The translations under genes and the position numbers were made by a program. Positions 36,541 through 44,150 of a stretch of DNA of 60,075 bases are shown here, piece by piece (within the stretch, counting starts at the first letter, position 1; each line of letters begins with the position of its first letter). The DNA comes from an uncultured Aquimarina sp. GTDB taxonomy: Bacteria > Bacteroidota > Bacteroidia > Flavobacteriales > Flavobacteriaceae. The notes below the pieces were generated by a model. It saw nothing but the letters and a program-made list of their open reading frames with translations, was not told the origin of the DNA and made no database searches. The stretch is taken from NCBI GenBank assembly GCA_947489195.1, contig CANLCT010000024.1, forward strand, positions 1-60,075. Direction: 5' to 3'.

Positions 36541-36699
36541 GCTTGTAAAAGTATATGAAATTGAATTTAAAATAAAACTTTATTAATTTTTTAGAATGTT
36601 TTGTAATTAAAATAAATTGTAATCAGAAGTATTTTATTCAGATGCCTTTTGGAATAAATGTACCTGAATAAAATAAAAATCATAAAAACAGAATTCGTT
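36541..36699. other. AT-rich upstream region of the DUF4202 gene
   Basis: No gene, and no clear TAnnTTTG box for the DUF4202-kinase unit. It runs directly into the MITE-like element. Confidence 0.35.
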
Positions 36700-36873
36700 T
36701 TAATTAACGTGAGTTCAACTTAATTTTATTAAAAGTCAAAATTATCAGTTCAAGTAATTTTCAATAGAAAATTGTATCTAAAATTATTTACTGATAAGGA
36801 TTCTCGATATAAGATTCTTGCCGAGTTTCACTCGAATTGGCATCTTTTTCTTATTTCAAACTCACATTAATTA
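36700..36873. mobile_element. Putative MITE-like element with imperfect terminal inverted repeats
   Basis: 174 bp bounded by TTAATTAACGTGAGTTC (36700-36716) and its near-complement TCAAACTCACATTAATTAA (36857-36875 region), two mismatches over 17 bp. No coding capacity. Inside, 36800-36837 carries a degenerate copy of the A repeat (TTCTCGATAT ... CACTCGAA). The left-end motif recurs at 59996-60021 and the right-end motif at 13991-14003. Confidence 0.55.
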
Positions 36874-36884
36874 AGTAAATAGTG

Positions 36885-37424
36885 TTAATTTTCTAGTAAA
36901 TGTTTTAAATTGTTTAAACCTTCAGAAAAATCATCACCAATCATTTTTTCAAAATTCATAAGCGGAATTAAAATGTTTGATGGATAATCCATATGTCCAT
37001 CAAATCCCCAAGTTACTTTAGTTTGGTTAGCCGAAATGGCATTTGTTAAAAGATAACCGTGATCATTAGCTTCAAAGGGTTCAAAAAAGCGAAGCTTGAA
37101 ATCAATACTTTCACCATCTACAATTTTTTCAATTTCTTGTTCTCCAACGCCTACATCTTTATTAGTACTAGACCAAGCCGAAACAAAACCTTCGGTGCCA
37201 TCAGTACCTCGATATGATTTTTTCATATCGGGGTCAATTTTGGCCCATGGACTGTAGTTGTCCATATTTTTTAAATGTTTGATGTAGTTAAAAACTTCTT
37301 GCTTGGGTTTATTAATAGTTATTGATTTTTGAACTTTATAATCCTTTTTAATAAAAAGAGCTCCAATAAGTGGAAGGGCTATTAATATAGCTACTAGAAC
37401 GATAATTTTTTTTAAGATTTTCAT
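36885..37424 (-). CDS. SRPBCC family protein with N-terminal membrane anchor
   Basis: 179 residues: a hydrophobic helix (~7-25) followed by one SRPBCC domain with the usual landmarks KSITINKPKQEVFNYIKHLKN-like opening, MDNYSPWAKIDPDMK, YRGTDGTEGFVSAWSS and the closing long helix MIGDDFSEGLNNLKHLLEN. The fold binds hydrophobic ligands in a central cavity; a regulator or carrier role is typical, with no specific ligand known here. Monocistronic; divergent from the terpene-cyclase-like gene. Confidence 0.85.
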   Translation of the reverse strand: MKILKKIIVLVAILIALPLIGALFIKKDYKVQKSITINKPKQEVFNYIKHLKNMDNYSPWAKIDPDMKKSYRGTDGTEGFVSAWSSTNKDVGVGEQEIEKIVDGESIDFKLRFFEPFEANDHGYLLTNAISANQTKVTWGFDGHMDYPSNILIPLMNFEKMIGDDFSEGLNNLKHLLEN

Positions 37425-37580
37425 AATGTTGAGTTTTTAAGCTATCAGAGAGATTCTGGATAAGATTCATATTCTTGTAAATAAGTTAGTTATTGTTATA
37501 AATTTACGAAAAAAGTTAAAAAAATATGGAATTTTTAGTTTTATTCATTATTTATATGAATAAGATATAATGCTTGTATA

Positions 37581-37610
37581 TTGATATTATATTATAGCTT
37601 GATATATTTG
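37581..37610 (+). promoter_or_regulatory. Bacteroidetes-type promoter of the 37641 gene
   Basis: TTG (37581-37583), a 19-nt spacer and TATATTTG (37603-37610): an exact TTG-N19-TAnnTTTG. It is 31 nt from the ATG. Confidence 0.78.
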
Positions 37611-37640
37611 TGTTTTCATTGTTTATTAACAATCATTTGA

Positions 37641-38285
37641 ATGAGTTTGAAATTATTTTTAACATTATTTTGTGGTATCTGCTGGACCATAACATATGTT
37701 GAATGTATTCGTATTGGTTTTAAATATAAAATACATACCATGCCTTTTTGGGCTTTGGTGTTAAATATTACTTGGGAAGCTTTTAATACATATCAAGGGG
37801 CATTGTTAGCTGGGTGGACACATATTTCAACATTGTTTGATGCCGTTTGGCTTTTGTTGGATTGTGTAATACTTTATATTTATCTAGTTTACACTAAAAA
37901 AGAAACCGTATCTAGTCTGCGCTTTTATATAAAAATTTTAAGTTTACTGTTCATAGGTTTTACTTTTCAGTATGGTTTTGCATTACAATTTGGTTTAATT
38001 ACTGGTGCTGTTTATTCTAGTTCCTTTATGGGAATAATAATGTCAATATTATTTATAAAAATGTTTTACAATAGAAAAGGTGGTTATGGGCAATCATTGA
38101 GTATTGCTATAAATAAATGTTTAGGTACTGGAGCAGCAAGTTTATTAGTAGGTTTAGTTGGAGTAAATAGTTTGGGGGGAAGTCACCCTGTTGTGCTTTA
38201 TGTAGGTGTAGTTATCTTTTTGATTGATCTGCATTATATTTTCTTGTTGTTTAAAGAAAAGTACATAAGTAAAGTAATTTCTTAG
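37641..38285 (+). CDS. Transmembrane terpene-cyclase-like protein (PaxB/Pyr4 family)
   Basis: 214 residues with seven predicted membrane helices. The second helix carries ALVLNITWEAFNTY (Asn42, Trp45, Glu46) and the last VVIFLIDLHYIFLL (Asp196); in the fungal meroterpenoid cyclase Pyr4 one Glu and one Asp at corresponding places are required to protonate the epoxide or alkene. FDAVWLLLDCVILY (Asp67, Asp74) is also typical of the family. It may therefore cyclise a prenyl chain on a quinone-like or aromatic acceptor, but bacterial members are little studied and no prenyltransferase or epoxidase gene is close. metF follows 60 nt downstream and may share the transcript from the promoter at 37581. 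Confidence 0.72.
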   Translation: MSLKLFLTLFCGICWTITYVECIRIGFKYKIHTMPFWALVLNITWEAFNTYQGALLAGWTHISTLFDAVWLLLDCVILYIYLVYTKKETVSSLRFYIKILSLLFIGFTFQYGFALQFGLITGAVYSSSFMGIIMSILFIKMFYNRKGGYGQSLSIAINKCLGTGAASLLVGLVGVNSLGGSHPVVLYVGVVIFLIDLHYIFLLFKEKYISKVIS

Positions 38286-38344
38286 GCTAATTATTAGCAA
38301 TGTTCAACTCTTCAAGTTATTTTTGTGTTCGATTAAAAGTATAC

Positions 38345-39298
38345 ATGAAAGTAACTGAACATATAGAGAAAGCAGTAGGTAAAACATTGTTTTCCTTCGA
38401 AATAGTACCACCACAAAAGGGAAGCAATATAAATGATTTATATGCAAATATAGATCCGCTAATGGAGTTTAAACCTCCATTTATTGATGTAACGACATCT
38501 CGTGAGGAGTATGTTTATATTGAGAAAGACGGATTGTTTGATCGAAAAATTACACGAATGCGTCCAGGGACTGTAGGTATTTGCGCTTCATTACAGTACA
38601 AATATGGAGTAGATGCTATTCCGCATGTATTATGTGGAGGTTTTACTAAAGAAGAAACGGAGTATTTATTGGTCGATTGTCATTATTTAGGTATAGATAA
38701 TTTAGTAGCCTTGCGTGGTGATCCCATGAAAGGAGAAAAATATTTTGTACCTACCAAAGGCGGAAATAAATATGCTATTGATTTGGTAAAACAAATTAAG
38801 CAAATGAATGAAGGTCAATTTTTACATGGAAATGCAGAAATGAAAAAGAAACCAGATTTTTGTGTAGGTGTAGCAGGTTACCCCGAAAAGCATATCGAAG
38901 CTCCAAGTATGGGAGCAGATTTAAAGCGTTTAAAAGAAAAAGTAGATGCTGGTGCGGACTATGTGGTGACACAAATGTTTTTTGATAACCAACGTTACTT
39001 TAAATTTGTAGAGGCTGCCCGAAAAATAGGAATTACTGTGCCAATTATTCCAGGGATTAAACCTGTAGCAGTAAAAAGGCACCTGCAAATATTACCACAA
39101 GTCTTTTGGTTAGATATGCCACAGACTTTAATTACAGAAATAGAACAAGCTAAAGATAATAAGGCAGTACGCCAAATAGGAATAGAATTCGGAATTCAAC
39201 AATCTAAAGAATTGTTAGATTACGGCGTACCTTGCTTACATTATTATTCAATGGGAAAATCAGATAATGTAAGAGCTATTGCAGAAGGAGTGTTTTAG
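38345..39298 (+). CDS. metF: 5,10-methylenetetrahydrofolate reductase
   Basis: 317 residues from the ATG at 38345; the frame is open back to 38300 but the extra 15 residues (MFNSSSYFCVRLKVY) are not family-like. Signatures: FSFEIVPPQKG, DVTTSREE, ALRGDPMKGE, FCVGVAGYPEKH, GADYVVTQMFFDN and PIIPGIKPV. It reduces methylene-THF to methyl-THF with a flavin, supplying methionine synthesis. No SAM riboswitch or other met gene is seen nearby. Confidence 0.93.
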   Translation: MKVTEHIEKAVGKTLFSFEIVPPQKGSNINDLYANIDPLMEFKPPFIDVTTSREEYVYIEKDGLFDRKITRMRPGTVGICASLQYKYGVDAIPHVLCGGFTKEETEYLLVDCHYLGIDNLVALRGDPMKGEKYFVPTKGGNKYAIDLVKQIKQMNEGQFLHGNAEMKKKPDFCVGVAGYPEKHIEAPSMGADLKRLKEKVDAGADYVVTQMFFDNQRYFKFVEAARKIGITVPIIPGIKPVAVKRHLQILPQVFWLDMPQTLITEIEQAKDNKAVRQIGIEFGIQQSKELLDYGVPCLHYYSMGKSDNVRAIAEGVF

Positions 39299-39377
39299 AA
39301 AAAAAATTCTTTTTAAGAAAATATATTACAAAAAACATTAATTAAAAATTGTTTAAAAAAACAGACTTTGTAATTTT

Positions 39378-39566
39378 AATAAGGATACTAGTGTAATATA
39401 TTTTGATCGTTTAAAAGATCAATATAGTGCTCAGGTAAAACACCAATCACAAGTTATTGCTAACGTACTGAATCCTTTACTAACTATTATTGTAGGTGTT
39501 TTAGTAGGTGTTATTTTAATTTCAATGTATTTGCCAATGTTTCAGTTGAGTAATGTGATAAAATAA
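39378..39566 (+). pseudogene. C-terminal remnant of a type II secretion/type IV pilus inner-membrane protein (GspF/PilC)
   Basis: A 62-codon open segment ending in TAA reads DRLKDQYSAQVKHQSQVIAN, then NVLNPLLTIIVGVLVGVI and LISMYLPMFQLSNVIK, which is the last part of a GspF/PilC protein: amphipathic helix, final membrane helix and the (L/M)YLPMF..S terminus. There is no start codon, and an in-frame stop lies at 39354-39356, so ~85% of the gene is missing. No other secretion or pilus genes are in the window. It appears to be a decayed fragment; readers of genome annotations will usually find nothing called here. Confidence 0.85.
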
Positions 39567-39589
39567 ATTCACTTTTTTTAATTTACTTG

Positions 39590-39619
39590 TTGTATAATTA
39601 TAAAAAATGCGTATTTTTG
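39590..39619 (+). promoter_or_regulatory. Promoter of rpmE2
   Basis: TTG (39590-39592), 19-nt spacer, TATTTTTG (39612-39619): a full match to the Bacteroidetes consensus, 28 nt before the ATG. Confidence 0.8.
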
Positions 39620-39647
39620 CCATCCGAAAACGAAAAGATTTTTAGCA

Positions 39648-39899
39648 ATGAAACAAGGTATTCACCCAGAGAATTATAGATTAGTAGCTTTTAAGGACAT
39701 GTCTAATGATGATGTTTTTATTACTAAGTCAGCAGCAAATACAAAAGAAACTATCGAAATTGATGGTGTTGAGTATCCAGTTATCAAACTGGAAATTTCA
39801 AGAACATCTCACCCATTTTATACTGGGAAGTCTAAGCTTATCGATACAGCTGGACGTATTGATAAATTCAAAAACAAATACGCAAAATTCAAAAAGTAA
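39648..39899 (+). CDS. rpmE2: 50S ribosomal protein L31, type B
   Basis: 83 residues: [20 protein letters not shown], then [16 protein letters not shown] and a basic C-terminus. The CxxC zinc motif of the classical (type A) L31 is absent, so this is the zinc-independent type B form that serves as the regular L31 in Bacteroidetes. It has its own promoter and terminator. Confidence 0.96.
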   Translation: MKQGIHPENYRLVAFKDMSNDDVFITKSAANTKETIEIDGVEYPVIKLEISRTSHPFYTGKSKLIDTAGRIDKFKNKYAKFKK

Positions 39900-39920
39900 T
39901 TCTGCTATTATCTTATATGT

Positions 39921-39945
39921 AAAGCCTTCTATTTTAGAAGGCTTT
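39921..39945 (+). terminator. Terminator of rpmE2
   Basis: Perfect 10-bp stem (39921-39930 with 39936-39945) and T-run, 22 nt after the stop codon. Confidence 0.92.
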
Positions 39946-40159
39946 TTTTATGCTTCATTTTTTAATCTCTTAGACTAAATTTCCTTATGCTTACTATTGT
40001 ATGTAGAGGATTGGTTTTTATCAAGCAAATTAGAATTTGAACAAACCTCGTATGGCTTACATAAAGGATTTATGTAAGTATAAATAGAATAGCTAATTAA
40101 TTAGTTATCTCATTAATACTTTGATTAGGCAGGCTATTATTAATAAAATTTGGGCATAA
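39946..40159. other. Non-coding gap between convergent genes
   Basis: I see no gene or structured RNA between the rpmE2 terminator and the terminator of the lipoprotein gene. Confidence 0.4.
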
Positions 40160-40197
40160 AAAAACTCTTGAATACAATCTAGTATTTAAGAGTTTTT
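40160..40197 (-). terminator. Terminator of the 40223 lipoprotein gene
   Basis: 16-bp stem (40160-40175 with 40182-40197) with one wobble pair; the A-run at its lower end gives a T-run on the minus strand. Confidence 0.85.
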
Positions 40198-40222
40198 TAC
40201 GTTGTTAATAATAATTTGAATG

Positions 40223-41113
40223 TTATTTAAGAACTCTTCCAGATGGGAAGTCTCTAATATCCAAAGCTAAATTATTAGTAGTAGGAAAAAGCTCAGTTCC
40301 TGCTGTACCACTTAGTGGTTTGATATAAAAAGGCTTTGCTTGATCATAATCAGGAAAAGGTTCAATTGATATCACTACTTGCTTTCCTCTAACGTCTCCA
40401 TCTTGAGGAAATGTTAGACCAGCAGGCGCAGTGTTAAGAAAGTCTTCACCAGGAAAATCGGGTGCATCTTCATTTCCACTATATGGCGAACTATCATCTT
40501 TCCCATCAACAGAAGAAAAAGTACCCGTAGTAACAGGGGTGTCATTTGTAACTAACCAACCTTCGTATTTCCAACCTTTTGGTAATTCAGGTAAATCTAA
40601 TCCTGCAATAGGGCTACCTCCGTTTGGATCCATAAACCATAAGCCGAATTGATCATTATCAGGAGTTCCTGGGTTATCTGTAGGGGTAGCCATAACAAAT
40701 TTCCCACTTGATCCATTAAAGTCAGCAATAACAGAATCAATTTCTAAAACAGCAACGTTATTGGCAAACGACCCACTAAGTATTTTTGTATCAGAGGGTA
40801 AATTGTCATTGTCATCAGGGCTTTCTATGGTAATTGTAAAATCAGAAGCTTCGTCTAGTTTGGCTTTTTCGACAGAAAATTTTTGTCCAATTTCTAATTT
40901 ATCAAATCGTCCAGTTGAGATTGGTTCTCCATCAACAATAATCCAACCTTCGTAAGTAGCGCCATTGGTTAGCTCTTGTAATCCAATTATGTTAAAAGTA
41001 AGGTCAGCTCTTGGTGCAGGTGGATCAGCAGGTGTGTCGTCATCGGAACATGATGTTGTAGCTAAAACGCCTAAAGCAATACTTAGTACTGAAAAAAAAT
41101 TTCTTGTTATCAT
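40223..41113 (-). CDS. Surface lipoprotein with two RskA-like (anti-sigma-K type) domains
   Basis: 296 residues. Lipobox TTSC (Cys22) is followed by SDDD, the acidic lipoprotein export signal that directs Bacteroidetes lipoproteins to the outer face of the outer membrane. Two homologous modules (~38-140 and ~145-270) each carry YEGW(I/L)V...P(I/V)(S/T)TG.F, the pattern of the anti-sigma-K factor RskA C-terminal domain (YEVWLI.DG.P..AG.F). Unlike RskA it has no membrane helix or zinc anti-sigma domain, so it is not expected to bind a sigma factor; extracellular sensing or structural duty is a guess. Monocistronic. Confidence 0.75.
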   Translation of the reverse strand: MITRNFFSVLSIALGVLATTSCSDDDTPADPPAPRADLTFNIIGLQELTNGATYEGWIIVDGEPISTGRFDKLEIGQKFSVEKAKLDEASDFTITIESPDDNDNLPSDTKILSGSFANNVAVLEIDSVIADFNGSSGKFVMATPTDNPGTPDNDQFGLWFMDPNGGSPIAGLDLPELPKGWKYEGWLVTNDTPVTTGTFSSVDGKDDSSPYSGNEDAPDFPGEDFLNTAPAGLTFPQDGDVRGKQVVISIEPFPDYDQAKPFYIKPLSGTAGTELFPTTNNLALDIRDFPSGRVLK

Positions 41114-41342
41114 TTTAAAAAGTGTTAATTAGTATTTTTTTGATATTTATTTTGTGCAAATATTATTCCATAACTGTAAGTAAATTTAAAAGATAAATAC
41201 TGTATTTACTATAAAAATAAATAAAATTGAATGTGATATTCGTGCTAATGCACTTTTTATTGATGAATGCGTTAATTCATTTGAGTTTTTTATTTTTTCT
41301 TGATGTTTACATTAGTATTTTCGTAAGTATAAATTTAGCTAT

Positions 41343-42518
41343 ATGAACTATATTTTATTCGATGGGCCACAACGGCAGGCATTATTACCTTTTACATATA
41401 CTCGCCCTGTGGCAGATATCCGTATTGGGATATTAACTATACGCGAAAAATGGGAACAGTATTTGGGTAGTACAACTTCGACAGTTACCGAGGATTATTT
41501 GGCTGAAAAATGGCCAATGGTTGAATTGGAATCAAATACATTTATTTGTGGTGGTATTTTGCCTACTAAAGCACTAGTAAAAGCAATAAAAGCATTAGAG
41601 GTGAAACAAGTTTTGTATTCTGAAAATGAAGAATTAATTGCTTTTTGTGTGCCAGAGGGAGAAGATCCAGATTTGGTATCTTATAAAGTAATACAATTTA
41701 ATGATGCTTTCGCAGAACTAAAGCAGACATGGGATATATTTAGTTTAAATGAGGAAGCTATTGAGGCGGATTTTGAGTTGTTAACAGTAGATAAGATAAG
41801 TCAAAATTTGTCAGATACAAATAAGGTGGTAGGAGCAGGTAAGGTTTTCATTGAAGAAGGAGCGTCGGTAGAATGTGCCATTTTCAATACTACAAAAGGC
41901 TCTATATATATAGGTAAAGATGCTACAGTTATGGAAGGGGCAATTATAAGAGGGCCTTTTGCATTGTGCGAACATGCAACTATAAAAATGGGAGCTAAAA
42001 TTTATGAAGGTACAACAGTAGGTCCGCATAGTAAAGTAGGAGGAGAAGTTGGGAATTCAGTAATTTTTGGCTATTCAAATAAAGGGCATGATGGGTATTT
42101 AGGGAATTCTGTTTTAGGCGAATGGTGTAATTTAGGTGCAGATACCAATACTTCTAATTTGAAAAATAATTATGCCGAGGTGCGTTTATGGAGTTACGAA
42201 ACAAGTGGTTTTGCAAAAACAGGTCTGCAGTTTTGTGGTTTAATGATGGGAGATCATTCAAAAAGTGGTATCAATACCATGTTTAATACAGGAACAGTGG
42301 TAGGTGTTAGTGCTAATATTTACGGAGGCGGATTTCCGCGTAATTTTATTCCAAGTTTTAGCTGGGGCGGAAGCGCTGGTTTTGTAACTTATAGGACAAA
42401 TAAAGCTTTTGAAGTAGCAGAAAAAGTAATGCAACGTCGAAAAATTGATTTTACAGTACAGGAGAAAGCTATTATGGAGCATATTTTTGAAGAAACGGCT
42501 AGCTGGCGAAAAGAGTAA
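41343..42518 (+). CDS. GlmU-like sugar nucleotidyltransferase/acyltransferase fold protein
   Basis: 391 residues. The N-terminal half (NYILFDGPQRQALLPFTYTRPVADIR) is the degenerate nucleotidyltransferase domain of the Bacteroidetes GlmU-like family, in which the usual GxGTRM loop is not present. The C-terminal half is a left-handed beta-helix (hexapeptide repeats, e.g. IYIGKDATVMEGAIIRGPFA, GEVGNSVIFGYSNKGHDGYL). It probably makes or modifies an activated amino sugar for the envelope; substrate unknown, and true GlmU function is doubtful. A one-mismatch -7 box (TATTTTCG, 41316-41323) precedes it. Confidence 0.82.
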   Translation: MNYILFDGPQRQALLPFTYTRPVADIRIGILTIREKWEQYLGSTTSTVTEDYLAEKWPMVELESNTFICGGILPTKALVKAIKALEVKQVLYSENEELIAFCVPEGEDPDLVSYKVIQFNDAFAELKQTWDIFSLNEEAIEADFELLTVDKISQNLSDTNKVVGAGKVFIEEGASVECAIFNTTKGSIYIGKDATVMEGAIIRGPFALCEHATIKMGAKIYEGTTVGPHSKVGGEVGNSVIFGYSNKGHDGYLGNSVLGEWCNLGADTNTSNLKNNYAEVRLWSYETSGFAKTGLQFCGLMMGDHSKSGINTMFNTGTVVGVSANIYGGGFPRNFIPSFSWGGSAGFVTYRTNKAFEVAEKVMQRRKIDFTVQEKAIMEHIFEETASWRKE

Positions 42519-42552
42519 TAATTGCAGGTATACATGAGTTAATTGATTAACT

Positions 42553-42592
42553 AAAAAAAGAGCTTTTATCACTATGAAAAAGCTCTTTTTTT
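42553..42592 (+). terminator. Terminator of the GlmU-like gene
   Basis: Perfect 15-bp stem (42553-42567 with 42578-42592) ending in a run of T. Confidence 0.92.
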
Positions 42593-42658
42593 GTTTTTTA
42601 TTTTAATAGGTGGGCAACCATAACTTAAAAAAAAGCGTCTTTATAAGTAGAGGACTAA

Positions 42659-43234
42659 ATGAAATCACTATTGAAAGTAATATCACTTTATAAAAATGAA
42701 GAAGCACTACTAAGGCAGGTGTTAAAAAATAATAGAGGTGCACAACGTCAGCTTTATGAATTGTATGCGCCAAAAATGTTAAGTGTTTGTAGATATTATA
42801 TTAAAGATTTACAGCATGCGGAAGAAGTGATGTTAAATGGTTTTTTTAAAGTATTTCAAAATGTAAAAAAATTTAAAAAAGAAGGAAGTTTTGAAGGTTG
42901 GATTCGAAAAATTATGGTGAGAGAAGCAATTTCTTACCTAAGGGGTCAAAAGAAAATTGAATTTGTAACGGAAAACGTAGTGTTAGAAAATGAATATGAA
43001 AATAATATTGACTCAACGATTGAAGTAGCTCAAATACAACATTGTATTGATGCGCTTCCTGATGGGTATAAAGTAATATTTGTGATGTATGCTATAGAAG
43101 GCTATAAGCATAGTGAAATTTCAAAAATATTGCATATATCAGAAGGGACATCAAAATCGCAATTATTTAAAGCACGTAAATTATTGCAAAAAAAAGTTAA
43201 CGAATTAAATATGACAGGCTATGCTGCAAAATGA
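42659..43234 (+). CDS. ECF-type RNA polymerase sigma factor
   Basis: 191 residues with sigma region 2 (LYELYAPKMLSVCRYYIKDL, EGWIRKIMVREAISYLR) and region 4 (IDALPDGYKVIFVMYAIEGY, HSEISKILHISEGTSKSQLF). It should redirect RNA polymerase to a small stress or envelope regulon. The next gene overlaps it by 14 nt and has the position and shape of an anti-sigma partner. Confidence 0.93.
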   Translation: MKSLLKVISLYKNEEALLRQVLKNNRGAQRQLYELYAPKMLSVCRYYIKDLQHAEEVMLNGFFKVFQNVKKFKKEGSFEGWIRKIMVREAISYLRGQKKIEFVTENVVLENEYENNIDSTIEVAQIQHCIDALPDGYKVIFVMYAIEGYKHSEISKILHISEGTSKSQLFKARKLLQKKVNELNMTGYAAK

Positions 43235-44006
43235 GTTTGAAAAGGAGAGTAAAGGAAAGTTGGAAGCTAGGTTAATTCAACCTTCGACAGGGTCTTGGGA
43301 TAGATTGTCAGAGCGTTTAGATAATCAGAAAAGCAAACAGCAGTATAAGCAAAAATATTGGTGGTTGGGTGTAGCAGCTAGTTTGGTGGGGGTGCTGTTT
43401 ATTGCACAACATTTTTTTTATAACGATTCAATATCCAAATCAATTGATACTAATAAGATAGAATTAGTAAATAATGATGAGGATAAAAAAACTGAAAAAG
43501 AATTGCTTAATATTCCAACTGCTAAGGTTTTAGGAAAACAAAAGGTATCTAATAAAGCAAATAAAAAAACTATACAGAAGGCCAAGTTGGTGAACATAGA
43601 AAATAAAGAAAAGAAAAACCATCATAATAAGAATATGCTGAGTAATGTTGCTTCAAAAGAAAAAGTAGTGCTTTCTGAAATAACGGATCTAAGTCAGAAA
43701 GATGACGTGTCAAAAAAAGAGACACTTGAAAAACAAAAAATAAAAGAGATTTTAGATAAAGTTTATGTTTTAAAGGAATCAAAAGTAGAGGTTTCAGATG
43801 CTGTTATTGATGACTTATTGTTAAAAGCGCAAATGGAAATTGATATAGAAAAGTCAAATACTACTAACCAAGAAACTGTAAATGCCAGTTTGTTGTTAAA
43901 AAGTGCAGAAAAGGATTTAGATGTGTCCTTTAGAAACAAAGTGTTGGTAGCCTTAAAAGAAAATTATTCAAAAGTTAAAACTGCCATAGTACAGCGTAAA
44001 GAGTAA
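43221..44006 (+). CDS. Probable anti-sigma-like single-pass membrane protein
   Basis: 261 residues. A cytoplasmic N-terminus (~1-48; EARLIQPSTGSWDRLSERLD) is followed by one membrane helix (~50-68, WWLGVAASLVGVLFIAQHFF) and a long Lys/Glu-rich, probably coiled-coil periplasmic part. The start overlaps the sigma gene, the usual arrangement for an anti-sigma factor. The zinc-binding HxxxCxxC of ZAS-type anti-sigmas is missing, so it would belong to the non-zinc Bacteroidetes type; the role rests on context. Confidence 0.65.
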   Translation: MLQNEFEKESKGKLEARLIQPSTGSWDRLSERLDNQKSKQQYKQKYWWLGVAASLVGVLFIAQHFFYNDSISKSIDTNKIELVNNDEDKKTEKELLNIPTAKVLGKQKVSNKANKKTIQKAKLVNIENKEKKNHHNKNMLSNVASKEKVVLSEITDLSQKDDVSKKETLEKQKIKEILDKVYVLKESKVEVSDAVIDDLLLKAQMEIDIEKSNTTNQETVNASLLLKSAEKDLDVSFRNKVLVALKENYSKVKTAIVQRKE

Positions 44007-44150
44007 TAATTTACGCTAAAGTCATTAAGGGAAATGTCAAATTCCTCCCTATTTCGTTTAAAAATTTAATCAAAAAAAATAGTTAGCTCGGTAAAAAAAA
44101 CTTGAGGGTGTAAACTATTGTCATAAAATAATTAATTCAAAGGAAGAGTC

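Noticed and set aside
38300..38344. Longer start for metF
   Set aside because: The extra residues do not resemble MetF, and the ATG at 38345 matches the usual beginning of the protein.
38200..38345. SAM riboswitch before metF
   Set aside because: There is no space: the terpene-cyclase-like gene ends 60 nt upstream and no riboswitch-like stems are seen.
39706..39978. 90-codon frame overlapping rpmE2
   Set aside because: Out-of-frame shadow of the L31 gene; low-complexity Leu/Ser translation.
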